From positions 1 through 45,460 of the forward strand of contig JANQKU010000008.1 in the NCBI GenBank assembly GCA_028280955.1: DNA of 45,460 nucleotides, read 5' to 3'. This stretch comes from Opitutaceae bacterium (GTDB lineage Bacteria > Verrucomicrobiota > Verrucomicrobiia > Opitutales > Opitutaceae). A model generated the notes under the pieces. The model was not told the origin of the DNA, did not search any database, and worked only from the letters and a program-made list of their open reading frames with translations. Shown in pieces: positions 24,665 through 33,622 of this stretch. A program made the position numbers and the translations under genes. The stretch's first letter is position 1. Each line of letters starts with the position of its first letter.

Positions 24665-24976
24665 TCATAAAACAAGATATACCTTTTCACCACTACCATT
24701 TAAGGTAGCAACATGATAGGTTCCTGAATATGAATCATCTGTTCCGACTTCAAGAGCATCCAACCCATTGCTGATTCCGTCATCCCAGGTTTCAACGTAG
24801 ACAGCAGATGCATGAAGTTGTGTATGGAACCCGTCGGTAGTAGAATCGTCACAGACTCCTTCGGCCCAACCATTACCATTATCATAAACATAACGATCAG
24901 CTGCCTGAGCGATCCCTATAAGTGAAAGCCACAAAAATGCGGCTACGATTAAACGAATGATACCATTCTTCTTCAT
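24665..24976 (-). CDS. Small secreted protein of unknown function
   Basis: A 103-residue protein with a clear Sec signal peptide: MKKNG, a hydrophobic core IIRLIVAAFLWLSLIGI and an AQA-A cleavage site near residue 25. The mature part (about 78 residues) is acidic and rich in Asp, Gly, Ser, Thr and Tyr, with one Cys, and no known domain is recognised. The start at 24976 is supported by AGAGGGA eight bases upstream; a longer frame to 25072 lacks this. It is monocistronic, with its own strong terminator. Confidence 0.7.
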   Translation of the reverse strand: MKKNGIIRLIVAAFLWLSLIGIAQAADRYVYDNGNGWAEGVCDDSTTDGFHTQLHASAVYVETWDDGISNGLDALEVGTDDSYSGTYHVATLNGSGEKVYLVL

Positions 24977-25372
24977 AACGTTTATTCCCTCTTTTATTGT
25001 TATGCTGCCCATTTGTAGAAAACAGATTGCCCCTACAAGGTTGAGGAAAGGTAAAGGCATCATAATTGTCAATGAGTAACGATGTTAGGATATCGTTAGT
25101 TTTATCAGAAATTTTTTTGTATGATGTCTACAAATACAAGAAATCTGGGAAATTTCTAAGTTATCTTTGACAAACTATGCATGTTTAATCGAACGATTAC
25201 GAATTTCAGAGAGTAAGAGTGACTGGAGGCAAAGAATCTGTTATTTAAGTAAACATTAGAGGAAAAGGTTTTCTTTTCTCTTTGGGTCAGGGAAACAGAA
25301 AATTTGGGATTGCATGGAAAAATAAATCGCCTCCACAGAAGGAGAGGTTTTAAGGTAAGGGTTTTCGTTCAA
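24977..25372. other. AT-rich intergenic region between divergent genes
   Basis: About 400 bp between the small secreted protein gene and holA. It should contain divergent promoters. A TTGACA occurs on each strand (plus strand near 25168, minus strand near 25070), but no convincing -10 is correctly spaced. No repeat, RNA gene or ORF was recognised. Confidence 0.35.
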
Positions 25373-26473
25373 ATGGCTGCAAAAGCGTTTACTTTTATCT
25401 GTGGACCGGATGATTTTCTGGTGACCCGCCTGGGAAAGGAGCATTATGAGGTGTTGTCTGCGGAAGTTGAAGATGAATTTTCCCAGGAGATCATCAGTGG
25501 ATTTGCCAATAATGTGGCTGAGGTGGAGGCTGCCGTGAACCGTTTTCGTGAGGCGGTGCAGACCTTGGGGCTCTTTGGAGGGAAACGGGTCGTTTGGCTG
25601 AAGGACATTAACTTTCTCGCTGATACTGTTACAGGCAGGGCAGAGGGAACGTTGGCTCAGGTAGGAGAATTGCAAACGATCCTTGAGAGCATTGTTGCCG
25701 AGGAAGTTGAGGTCATTGTGACAGCATCACCCATTGATCGCAGGCGGAGTTTTCCCAAATGGTGCGAGGCGAATGGTAACTTTGAGTTGGTCGGTGATAC
25801 GGGTCGTAATAGTGGGCATAACTGGCACGCTTTGGCAGAAGAGGAATGTCAAAAGCTGGAGGTATCGATTTCAGCCAATGCGCTGGAATTGCTCCATGCC
25901 AAAATTAATGGAAACACCCGTCTGTTTTTCGAAGAGTTGAACAAACTAGCCGCTTACCTGGGTGAAGCAGGAGCGGTGATTGAAGAAAAGCATGTGGAAG
26001 AGTTAGTTCCCACGTTTGGAGAAGGTGATTTTTTTGAGGCGGCAGAAGCTTTTTTTTCTCGAAAGGCGACTTGGACTTTGGATGCTCTCAAACGACATTT
26101 TTTTGCCGGCAATGATGCTCGGGGGCTTTTATCAGCCCTACAGAATAGAAATCGATTACTTATACAGATTAGAGGCTTGCTTGACGCTGGGGATATTCGT
26201 CTTGGTGGCCGTGGATTCGAAAAATCATCATTTGAAGCAGCAGCCAAGCGTTATGGAGAATTTTTTGGTGAAGCTTCTAGCAAGAGCGCTTATCATATTT
26301 TTACACAGAATCTCTGGTATCTTGGGAAGCTCGCCAATGGCAGTACGCTACCGACACTACGGAAGTTGATCGATCACCAAAAAGAATTTGTTCGTGCTTT
26401 TGAAGAGATTCTTGATCGACCGAATGATCAGCAGGCTATCATGACGGCCATGGCCGTCAGATGTTTAACCTAA
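25373..26473 (+). CDS. holA: DNA polymerase III delta subunit
   Basis: A 366-residue clamp-loader delta subunit. The N-terminus reads AFTFICGPDDFLVTRLG, in place of the usual YLLYGDE/xxL opening. SLFGGKRVV-type text occurs as TLGLFGGKRVVWLKD (about 64-78). The C-terminal helical collar part includes GNTRLFFEELNKLAAYLG and GLLSALQNRNRLLIQIRG. Delta opens the beta sliding clamp during loading at the replication fork. The ATG at 25373 is chosen; an upstream TTG would add 23 Arg/Lys-rich residues that do not fit the family. The gene is single and is followed by an FKBP gene after about 120 bp. Confidence 0.85.
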   Translation: MAAKAFTFICGPDDFLVTRLGKEHYEVLSAEVEDEFSQEIISGFANNVAEVEAAVNRFREAVQTLGLFGGKRVVWLKDINFLADTVTGRAEGTLAQVGELQTILESIVAEEVEVIVTASPIDRRRSFPKWCEANGNFELVGDTGRNSGHNWHALAEEECQKLEVSISANALELLHAKINGNTRLFFEELNKLAAYLGEAGAVIEEKHVEELVPTFGEGDFFEAAEAFFSRKATWTLDALKRHFFAGNDARGLLSALQNRNRLLIQIRGLLDAGDIRLGGRGFEKSSFEAAAKRYGEFFGEASSKSAYHIFTQNLWYLGKLANGSTLPTLRKLIDHQKEFVRAFEEILDRPNDQQAIMTAMAVRCLT

Positions 26474-26594
26474 ACAGAATAAGGCGACAGAGGTTCCTTT
26501 TATTTATATTAGGGAAACCTTCCTTGCCGGAGAGTGATTAATCTGTTCTAAAATGCACAGTTGTCTTACGGTTTTACTTTTCCATAGTTGAGAG

Positions 26595-27056
26595 ATGAAT
26601 TTACGGTTAGGTATAGCGTTGATGAGCCTGATAACCTGTTTTTTTGAGCACATGGAAGCAGGCTCGCGCGGAACCTTCAGTCCAGAGGATGAAGTAATCA
26701 TCCAGCAGAAATGGTCTGATGCGATTGAGACACCATCTGGCCTTCGTTATATTATACAGAAGGAAGGCGAAGGCCTTCCTCCCATGAAGGGGATGCGTTT
26801 GAAGGTTTTGTACAAGGGGTCTCTCATTGATGGGACAGTTTTTGGTTCGGTTTCCAACGAAGAAAATCCTTTTACTTTTCAGCTAGGTCGGGGCCAAGTG
26901 ATTGATGGCTGGGAAGAAGCGTTTCGTGAAATGACAAAAGGAGAAGAAAGAATTCTCATCATTCCACACGAATTGGCATATGGATTGAGAGGACGGTTAC
27001 CCAAGATACCGAGAAGAGCGACTCTTATTTTCGAAGTGACGTTACTTGATTTTTGA
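26595..27056 (+). CDS. FKBP-type peptidyl-prolyl isomerase, exported
   Basis: A 153-residue protein with a hydrophobic N-terminus (NLRLGIALMSLITCFF) consistent with export. The lipobox-like LITC has Thr before Cys, which is atypical, so lipidation is doubtful. The FKBP domain spans about 60-153, with KVLYKGSLIDGTVFGS, FQLGRGQVIDGWEEAF and IPHELAYG, the usual active-site segments. It should assist folding of periplasmic proteins by proline isomerisation. It lies 15 bp upstream of the TAXI gene and is probably co-transcribed with it. Confidence 0.92.
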   Translation: MNLRLGIALMSLITCFFEHMEAGSRGTFSPEDEVIIQQKWSDAIETPSGLRYIIQKEGEGLPPMKGMRLKVLYKGSLIDGTVFGSVSNEENPFTFQLGRGQVIDGWEEAFREMTKGEERILIIPHELAYGLRGRLPKIPRRATLIFEVTLLDF

Positions 27057-27071
27057 CATGAGGATCGTCCA

Positions 27072-28376
27072 ATGATGCATTTTATAAAAGGAAACGCCTG
27101 GGTTCTCTTTTTGATGGTCGTGGGGGTAATCGTAGCGATCCAATTTCTGGAACCTGCACCACCTCGGGTGTTAACAATTGCGGCAGGTCCGGAGGAAGGT
27201 GGTTACTATCAGTATGCCCTGCGTTTACAAAGGGCTCTGGAGGAAGAGGGTTTTTCACTGAATATTCGCAAAACCAATGGATCGATTGAAAACTTGGAGC
27301 TGCTCACTTCAGACGAAGAAAAAATCGAGCTCGCGCTTGTGCAAAGTGGCGTTGAAACACTCTTTTCTGGGGATCAGGAAGGACTCAGAGGCTTAGGGAG
27401 CCTTTATTACGAGCCGTTATGGGTTTTTTATCGCGGTCATCAGAAGGTGAAACTTCTGAAAGATTTGCAGGGCCGAAAGATGGCGATTGGTTCAGAGGGC
27501 AGTGGCGCAAATGCGGTCAGTAAATTGTTACTTAAAAAAAATGGTATCTTGGATGAATCCTCTAATTTGTTGCAGAAAATAGGGGGATCTGAAGCAGCGG
27601 ATGCCCTACTTAGTGGAGAGGTAGATGTGGCTTTTTTTGTTATGCCGGCGCAAAATAAACTGATTAAGGAATTAGCTTCGGAGCCGGAGTTGGAACTGAT
27701 GTCCTTCAGGCGCTATCGAGCGTACGTGGGAAATATTCCCTTTCTCTCAAGTGTCGTTATCGGTGAAGGATTGTTGGATATAGCGGAAAATGTTCCGGAT
27801 ACTACCCGGGTTCTGCTTTCGCCCTTGGCTACGTTGGTCTGTAACGATGAATTTCACCCGGCGCTCACCTCTCTGATTCTCTTGAAATCTGGAGAGATTC
27901 TGGCGTCCGGGAATCTTTTGGAGGAGGAGGGCGCCTTCCCCTCCGGCGAATATGTTGGGTTCAAATTGACTAAAGAAGCAGAGTACTTTCATGAAAAAGG
28001 CCCTCCTTTATTACAACGTTTTCTTCCGTTTTGGATCGCTTCTGCTGTGGATCGCCTGATTATTTTGGTCATCCCGTTTATGGCGCTCTTGATTCCTCTT
28101 TTTAAGACAGCACCGCCTCTTTATCGTTGGAGAATCCGATCAAAAATTTTCCGTTGGTATAAATTCTTACGAGAAGTTGATAAGAAAATGTTGAGTGGAG
28201 AAATCTACAAAACGTTACCGGAGGATCTACAAAAACTTCGGGAACTTCAGATGGAAATTTCATCAGTCGATGTGCCGCTTTCCTATACGGATGAACTATA
28301 CGATCTCCATTTGCATGTGGCCTTTGTCATCACTCGCCTGACCTCATTCGAGAAAGAGTCTCCAAACAGCGAATAA
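27072..28376 (+). CDS. TAXI-family substrate-binding protein with membrane anchors
   Basis: A 434-residue protein with an N-terminal membrane segment (10-24). The TAXI-type binding domain follows: TIAAGPEEGGYYQYALRLQR (36-55), LALVQSGVETLF and the KMAIGSEGSGANAVSKLLL strand-helix. A hydrophobic hairpin is near 320-345 (IASAVDRLIILVIPFMALLI), followed by a helical cytoplasmic tail. TAXI proteins normally feed TRAP permeases for organic acids. No TRAP membrane gene is nearby, so it may be an orphan receptor or sensor; the tail supports something other than simple binding. Partnered in context with the FKBP isomerase. A weak hairpin followed by TTTCTTTTT at 28384-28407 may end the transcript. 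Confidence 0.85.
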   Translation: MMHFIKGNAWVLFLMVVGVIVAIQFLEPAPPRVLTIAAGPEEGGYYQYALRLQRALEEEGFSLNIRKTNGSIENLELLTSDEEKIELALVQSGVETLFSGDQEGLRGLGSLYYEPLWVFYRGHQKVKLLKDLQGRKMAIGSEGSGANAVSKLLLKKNGILDESSNLLQKIGGSEAADALLSGEVDVAFFVMPAQNKLIKELASEPELELMSFRRYRAYVGNIPFLSSVVIGEGLLDIAENVPDTTRVLLSPLATLVCNDEFHPALTSLILLKSGEILASGNLLEEEGAFPSGEYVGFKLTKEAEYFHEKGPPLLQRFLPFWIASAVDRLIILVIPFMALLIPLFKTAPPLYRWRIRSKIFRWYKFLREVDKKMLSGEIYKTLPEDLQKLRELQMEISSVDVPLSYTDELYDLHLHVAFVITRLTSFEKESPNSE

Positions 28377-28539
28377 TGGTAAGCATGGAAACGATGCTTT
28401 CTTTTTATCAACCTAGGTCTGCCATCTCTTCGACCTTGACCACAGATGATCCGTCGTAATGTTTAGCTAGGCAAGTGATGGGTTGACAGGTACATTCCAG
28501 TTTTTGGGAAACCCTCACTGATTTGAAATAAACCACGAG

Positions 28540-29379
28540 ATGGCAGATAAAGCGAGAGAGAAGGAACCACGTCTTTGCCGAGAGCAAGGGATTGATGTGA
28601 CGGCTCTATGGCAGCAGTTACGAGCTGAGGCCGAAGCCATCATTGCGCGCGAGCCTCATCTGCGTTCTTTGGTGGAGGCTGTTATCCTTTCTCAAGAAGG
28701 CTTGGGCAGCTCGATTGGAGTTCGCTTGGCCCGCAAACTAGCTCGTGAGGACATGAATCGCACGGAACTGGCGCCACTTTTGGCCTATCTTTTTTGTGCC
28801 CATCCACGATTGGTGCAAAGCGCTGCGGCCGACCTTACCGCCATCGTGAATCGTGATCCTGCCTGCGAGTCCGCTTGCCAGGCTCTCTTGTTTTACAAAG
28901 GTTTTGCCGCTATTTGCACTTACCGTGTTTCCCACGAACTCTGGGTTACTGACCGGAGAGATCTGGCTCTTTACTTTCAGAGTATTGCTTCGGAGGTCTT
29001 CGGTGTGGATATCCATCCGGCTGCCCGGATCGGATGCGGTATCCTCCTCGATCACGGGACAAGCTTCGTCGCTGGAGAGACCGCGATCATCGAAGACAAT
29101 GTTTCTATTTTTCATGAAGTCACTCTCGGAGGAACAGGCAAAGTAGTGGGGAATCGTCACCCAATTGTGCGCTCCGGGGTTTTGATCGGTGCCGGTGCCA
29201 AACTTTTAGGTGATGTCGAGATTGGTGAGTGTGCCAAAGTCGGTGCTGGTAGCGTAGTCCTCGCAGATGTGCCCGCCCACACCACCGTGGCTGGGGTGCC
29301 TGCGATTGTGGTCGGGGAGTCTGCCCAAGAAAACCCTGCTTTGGACATGGATCAGAGCCTTGAATGCTCGGATTTGTAG
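28540..29379 (+). CDS. cysE: Serine O-acetyltransferase
   Basis: A 279-residue CysE. The N-terminal helical domain (1-140) contains FCAHPRLVQSAAADL and FYKGFAAICTYRVSHELW. The left-handed beta-helix acyltransferase domain has VDIHPAARIGCGILLDHGTS, GETAIIEDNVSIFHEVTLGG and GAGAKLLGDVEIGECAKVGA. It converts serine and acetyl-CoA to O-acetylserine, the cysteine precursor. It is 21 bp upstream of the Gfo/Idh gene on the same strand. The GC content is higher than that of neighbours. CysK is not in the window. Confidence 0.95.
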   Translation: MADKAREKEPRLCREQGIDVTALWQQLRAEAEAIIAREPHLRSLVEAVILSQEGLGSSIGVRLARKLAREDMNRTELAPLLAYLFCAHPRLVQSAAADLTAIVNRDPACESACQALLFYKGFAAICTYRVSHELWVTDRRDLALYFQSIASEVFGVDIHPAARIGCGILLDHGTSFVAGETAIIEDNVSIFHEVTLGGTGKVVGNRHPIVRSGVLIGAGAKLLGDVEIGECAKVGAGSVVLADVPAHTTVAGVPAIVVGESAQENPALDMDQSLECSDL

Positions 29380-29400
29380 ACGAACAGAACTAAAATAAAC

Positions 29401-30576
29401 ATGATTCGATTAGGAGTCATAGGATATGGTGGTCGGATTCATGGCGCGATTAACAGCCAATTTCGCATGGTGGATCCAGAGTTACGGGTTACGGCTATCA
29501 TTGATCCTGACGAAAAGCAGGTGCGAGCACGTTTAGCTGATTGTGATCGAGACGCTGTTTTTTATAAAGACCTCGCAACAATGGTGCGTAAGGAGAAATT
29601 GGATGCGCTTGCTATTGGAACCCGCTGCAATTTACATAGCCGTTATGCGATTCAGGCGGCTCGATATGATCTGCCGCTTTTTTTGGAAAAACCGGTGGCG
29701 ATCAATATGCGTCAAGCGACGGACCTGGAACGAGCCTTTGCCCAAAGCCGTTGTCCGGTCGTCGTCAGCTTTCCCTTGAGGGTTTCTCCTCTTTGTGAGT
29801 TGGCTCGGCAATACATTGAAGATGGCGCTGTCGATACACCTGTACATATAGCAGCGGTGAATTATGTTCCCTATGGCACTGTTTATTGGGAGAGACCTTA
29901 CCGAGATTTCCAAATAACTGGTGGGCTCTTTTTGCAGAAGGCGACGCACGATTTTGATTACATGATGTATTTGATGGGTGAGCCGATAGTGCGAGTTTCT
30001 GCTATGGCGACTCGAGGACATGTCTTCGGAGGACGAAAAAAAGCAAACCTCTATTGTTCAGAATGTTCAGACCGTGAGACTTGTCTGGAAAGTCCGGAAA
30101 ATCGTATTCGTAACAGTGCAGGTGGTTCGCATGAGGATCATCTCTGCTTATATGGTCGCGATTGTGGAAGTGCGGAAGATGGGACTCTCAACGAAGATTG
30201 TTCTTCGGCTCTGGTGCAGTTTGCCTCTGGGGCTCATGGCATTTATACACAGGTCTTTTTTTCCCGTCGTGATGCTGGTAAACGTGGTGCGACTGTCAGT
30301 GGCTATATGGGAACGGTTGGGTTTGATTGGTATGCGAATGAATTGCACCGAGTGCGACATCATACGCCTTTCAGTGCGGTTGAAAAAGCCAGCGGTGAGG
30401 CCAGTCATTTTGGAGGAGATATCCAGTTGGCCTATGATTTTATGGGGCTTATCAAAGGAAAGGCAAAATCGCGCACACCAATTGAAATGGGTCTTCAAAG
30501 TGTCTATGCCTGTTTGGCTGCCCGTGAATCAGCTCAGAAAGGGCGTTTTGTGGAAGTGCGTCAGGTTTCTTTTTAA
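29401..30576 (+). CDS. Gfo/Idh/MocA-family oxidoreductase with cysteine-rich insert
   Basis: A 391-residue NAD(P)-dependent oxidoreductase. The Rossmann start is RLGVIGYGGRIHGAI, with EKPVAINMRQATDLE (96-110) as the catalytic-site loop. ATHDFDYMMYLMGEP (181-195) supplies the usual His/Asp pair. A cysteine cluster follows (Cys219, 222, 228, 249 and 255), which could bind a metal and is seen in some family members. Substrate is likely a sugar or polyol derivative, but is not predictable. It is followed by a ThuA-like gene, a frequent neighbour in sugar catabolic loci of these bacteria. Confidence 0.9.
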   Translation: MIRLGVIGYGGRIHGAINSQFRMVDPELRVTAIIDPDEKQVRARLADCDRDAVFYKDLATMVRKEKLDALAIGTRCNLHSRYAIQAARYDLPLFLEKPVAINMRQATDLERAFAQSRCPVVVSFPLRVSPLCELARQYIEDGAVDTPVHIAAVNYVPYGTVYWERPYRDFQITGGLFLQKATHDFDYMMYLMGEPIVRVSAMATRGHVFGGRKKANLYCSECSDRETCLESPENRIRNSAGGSHEDHLCLYGRDCGSAEDGTLNEDCSSALVQFASGAHGIYTQVFFSRRDAGKRGATVSGYMGTVGFDWYANELHRVRHHTPFSAVEKASGEASHFGGDIQLAYDFMGLIKGKAKSRTPIEMGLQSVYACLAARESAQKGRFVEVRQVSF

Positions 30577-30661
30577 AGAGAGTTGCTAAACTGAAGAGAT
30601 AAAAAGAGCTGATTGATAAAATAGGCTGTGCTCCAGTGGGTGAGCATGATCTAATGGCTGA

Positions 30662-31312
30662 GTGAGTAAGAAAAAAGCACTTATTGTTTGGGGTGGCTGG
30701 GAAGGCCATCATCCAAAAGAAGGTTCGGAAATTTTTGGTCCCTGGCTGCGATCAGAAGGTTTTGATGTCGAAATAGAGGATACATTGGATGCCTATCTCG
30801 ATGTCACTAAATTAAAGAAATTATCTTTGATTGTTCCCATGTGGACAATGGGGAAAATCTCAGCTGAACAGTCTCAGGGATTACGAGAAGCCATTAAAAG
30901 TGGAGTGGGGCTAGCTGGTTACCACGGCACGATGGGGGATTCCTTTCGCGAAGATACGGAGTATCAATTTATGGTGGGCGGACAGTGGGTGGCTCATCCT
31001 GATAATATAAAAGATTATCAGGTGAATATTCTTAAGAAAGAGGATCCCATTGTGGCGGGACTCAGCGATTTTGCGATGCATTCAGAGCAGTATTACATGC
31101 ATGTAGACCCCTCCAATGAGGTTTTGGCCACGACTGTCTTTCAGCCGGAGTCAGCTCCGTGGGTGAATGGAACGGAAATGCCGGTGGTATGGAAAAGAAT
31201 GTATGGAGAGGGCCGGGTCTTTTACAGTTCACTGGGCCATACGCCTGAAGATTTTAAGGTTCCTCAAGCCCTTGAGATAACAAAGCGTGGAATGTTATGG
31301 GCCGCTCGATAA
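30662..31312 (+). CDS. ThuA-like domain protein
   Basis: A 216-residue protein of the glutamine-amidotransferase-like ThuA group. Recognisable parts are [20 protein letters not shown] near the start, [15 protein letters not shown] (about 81-95), the WVAHPDN loop and [17 protein letters not shown] at the end. ThuA proteins are associated with trehalose and other sugar utilisation; their catalytic role is not settled. Start is GTG, since the upstream ATG frame ends at once. It follows the Gfo/Idh gene by 85 bp and may act in the same sugar pathway. Confidence 0.88.
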   Translation: MSKKKALIVWGGWEGHHPKEGSEIFGPWLRSEGFDVEIEDTLDAYLDVTKLKKLSLIVPMWTMGKISAEQSQGLREAIKSGVGLAGYHGTMGDSFREDTEYQFMVGGQWVAHPDNIKDYQVNILKKEDPIVAGLSDFAMHSEQYYMHVDPSNEVLATTVFQPESAPWVNGTEMPVVWKRMYGEGRVFYSSLGHTPEDFKVPQALEITKRGMLWAAR

Positions 31313-31376
31313 AAAAGACTGTGGCTACCGGGTCTTGCTTAACCAGAAATAAGCGCAAAGATGGTTTGAGACGAAA

Positions 31377-32825
31377 ATGGTGAAGACAAAAGTTACAAAA
31401 ACAAGTGGCATTTCTAATGTTCTGGCAGATCGTTATGCCTCGCCTGAAATGAAGGCGATATGGTCACCTGTTGGACGCATCGGCCTGGAGAGGGACTATT
31501 GGATTGCCGTCATGAAAGGCCAGAGAGATTTGGGCTTAAAAATTCCGGCTGTAGCTATTCAGGATTACGAAAGCGTCAAAGAAAAGATAGATCTTGAGTC
31601 GATTGATAAGCGTGAACGGGTTCTTTTACACGACGTAAAAGCCCGGATAGAAGAATTTAACGGGTTGGCAAAGCGGGAATTTATTCATCTGGGACTGACC
31701 AGCCGTGATTTGACGGAGAATGTTGAGCAGCTTCAGGTTTTGCGGGCTTTGCAGTTGGTTCGAGTCAAGGCTGTGGCGGCCCTGGCCAAAATGGCTGAGC
31801 GGGCCAAGGAGTATCGGACGCTTATGATTACCGGGCGCACCCATAATGTTCCGGCACAGCCAACGACCTTTGGGAAAAGAATTTCCATGGTTGGAGAAGA
31901 ACTTCTTGTGGCTCTGGATAGACTGGAGAACCTGATTGAACGATATCCGGTTCGTGGTTTAAAAGGTGCTGTGGGAACCCAGCTGGATCAGCTTACCTTG
32001 TTTGGCGGAGATGCTGAGAAAGTTGAACAGTTGGAAAAGAGGGTGATCAAACATCTAGGTTTCAAAGCGGTTTTCCAAAATGTAGGGCAAGTTTATCCCA
32101 GAAGTCTGGATTTTGATACTGTGACAGCCCTTAGCCAGACAGGCGCTGCAGCCGACAGTCTTTCTACAACGATTCGATTGATGGCTGGATTGGGTTTAAT
32201 GACAGAGGGCTTCCGAAAAGGTCAGGTGGGTTCTTCTGCCATGCCTCATAAGGTCAACTGCCGAAACAGTGAGCGAGTTCATGGTTTTTCAACAATTTTA
32301 ACGGGTTATGTCACGATGGCTTCCGGTTTGTCCGGAGATCAGTGGAATGAAGGGGATGTTTCCTGTTCCGTAGTTCGTCGAGTCATGCTTCCCGATGCCT
32401 TTTTTGCGATCGATGGGTTGTTGGAAACTTTCCTCACGGTTCTAGAGCAATTGGCTGTTTTTCCAGCGGCAATCCAGAACGAGAACAACAAGCAGCTGCC
32501 ATTTCTTGCCTCGACGACCATTTTGATGGAGGCCGTTAAGGCTGGGGCTGGTCGTGAGACAGCTCATGCGGCGATTAAGGAACATGCCCTGACTGCCTCT
32601 AATGCTATGCGAGAAGGGGGAGGAGAAAAGTGTGATCTTATCGGGCTTTTGGCCGAAGATGTGCGTTTAAAACTTCCCCGACACAAACTGGAGTCCATTT
32701 TGGGAGAATCTAAACGCTTTGTCGGTTCAGCACCTGCTCAGGTGGATGCTTTTTGTAAAAAGGTCACCGAGTGGCTCAAGAGAGTGCCAGCTGCCAGAAA
32801 AGTTAAGCCAGGTAAACTTTTATAA
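31377..32825 (+). CDS. purB: Adenylosuccinate lyase
   Basis: A 482-residue fumarase-superfamily lyase for two steps of purine synthesis. The first active-site block is LGLTSRDLTENVEQ, the second GRTHNVPAQPTTFGKR, and the signature loop is GSSAMPHKVNCRNSERV, with the catalytic Ser in GSS. The long form with WNEGDVSCSVVRRVMLPD fits purB rather than argH or fumC. Length is typical. It is followed by a 14-bp palindrome shared with queE. Confidence 0.95.
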   Translation: MVKTKVTKTSGISNVLADRYASPEMKAIWSPVGRIGLERDYWIAVMKGQRDLGLKIPAVAIQDYESVKEKIDLESIDKRERVLLHDVKARIEEFNGLAKREFIHLGLTSRDLTENVEQLQVLRALQLVRVKAVAALAKMAERAKEYRTLMITGRTHNVPAQPTTFGKRISMVGEELLVALDRLENLIERYPVRGLKGAVGTQLDQLTLFGGDAEKVEQLEKRVIKHLGFKAVFQNVGQVYPRSLDFDTVTALSQTGAAADSLSTTIRLMAGLGLMTEGFRKGQVGSSAMPHKVNCRNSERVHGFSTILTGYVTMASGLSGDQWNEGDVSCSVVRRVMLPDAFFAIDGLLETFLTVLEQLAVFPAAIQNENNKQLPFLASTTILMEAVKAGAGRETAHAAIKEHALTASNAMREGGGEKCDLIGLLAEDVRLKLPRHKLESILGESKRFVGSAPAQVDAFCKKVTEWLKRVPAARKVKPGKLL

Positions 32826-32879
32826 GACGTTGCTTAGGGTGATTTCAAAAGTATTTTACTGTCAAAGTGAGCTTTTTAA

Positions 32880-32912
32880 CCTAGAATACTTTGCAATACA
32901 AAGTATTCTAGG
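32880..32912. terminator. Perfect palindrome between purB and queE, possible bidirectional terminator
   Basis: A 14-bp perfect stem CCTAGAATACTTTG with its complement and a 5-nt loop. It contains the queE stop codon (TAG at 32908-32910 on minus). Neither side has a strong T run, so it may be a Rho-assisted or processing barrier between convergent genes. Confidence 0.5.
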
Positions 32913-33600
32913 TTCCTCTCGTATTTCCGTATAGCTCGATATGAAGACGATGTCCATATCGGTATCCTTTTTCTCGACAAATATCAGCCAGCCATTTAGC
33001 TTTCTTATGCAAAGTATCGATGGTGATTCCTTCTGGCATGAGAAAGATATTTTCTGCAAGGATGGAAGGTTGTAGCTGATCCAGCATCGCTTCGATCTCA
33101 TCGAGATCTTTGCGCGAGCAAATAACGAATTTTAGTTGGGTTGGATAAGCATCAATCCAGGCCTGAACGACATTCGGCTGCCATCGTAGATCATTGTGTT
33201 TTTCTTGCCATTTTGACGAAAGGCGACCGTCGGGAGTGGAATTGGAGAGTTTGGGGCTTAAGGATGCGAGGCTGCAGGCAATACCCTTGGGCAGAATGGT
33301 TGCGGCCGTTTCAATGGTCAGATGTTTCCCGATGGATTGGATAGCCTCTGCTAGCCGGTGAACTTCCGGAGCGATCATGGGTTCTCCGCCGGTTAAAACG
33401 ATATGCTGGGCGGAACTGGCCATGACCTGTTCGCAGATAGCTTCTAGGCTCATTTTTGTTCCTTCGGGTTTCCAGGATGCGTAGGGAGTATCGCACCAGT
33501 TGCAGCGCAGATTGCATCCGGAAGTGCGAATGAAGAGAGAGGAAACGCCGGAGAGGGAACCTTCGCCCTGGAGAGAATGAAAAATCTCTGAAATGAACAT
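32908..33600 (-). CDS. queE: 7-carboxy-7-deazaguanine synthase
   Basis: A 230-residue radical SAM enzyme. The cluster-binding motif is Cys29-x3-Cys33-x2-Cys36 (GCNLRCNWCDTPY), preceded by IFHSLQGEGSLSG. VLTGGEPMI is the SAM-binding GGE motif. It rearranges 6-carboxytetrahydropterin to CDG on the way to preQ0 and queuosine. It lies 22 bp downstream of queC on the same strand. QueD and FolE are not in the window. The stop codon is inside a 14-bp palindrome. Confidence 0.95.
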   Translation of the reverse strand: MFISEIFHSLQGEGSLSGVSSLFIRTSGCNLRCNWCDTPYASWKPEGTKMSLEAICEQVMASSAQHIVLTGGEPMIAPEVHRLAEAIQSIGKHLTIETAATILPKGIACSLASLSPKLSNSTPDGRLSSKWQEKHNDLRWQPNVVQAWIDAYPTQLKFVICSRKDLDEIEAMLDQLQPSILAENIFLMPEGITIDTLHKKAKWLADICREKGYRYGHRLHIELYGNTRGT

Positions 33601-33622
33601 CGTTAGAATAAGGTCTCAGATG

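Noticed and set aside
25304-25372. TTG start adding 23 residues to HolA
   Set aside because: The added Arg/Lys-rich segment does not fit the delta subunit, and the ATG at 25373 precedes the expected first strand.
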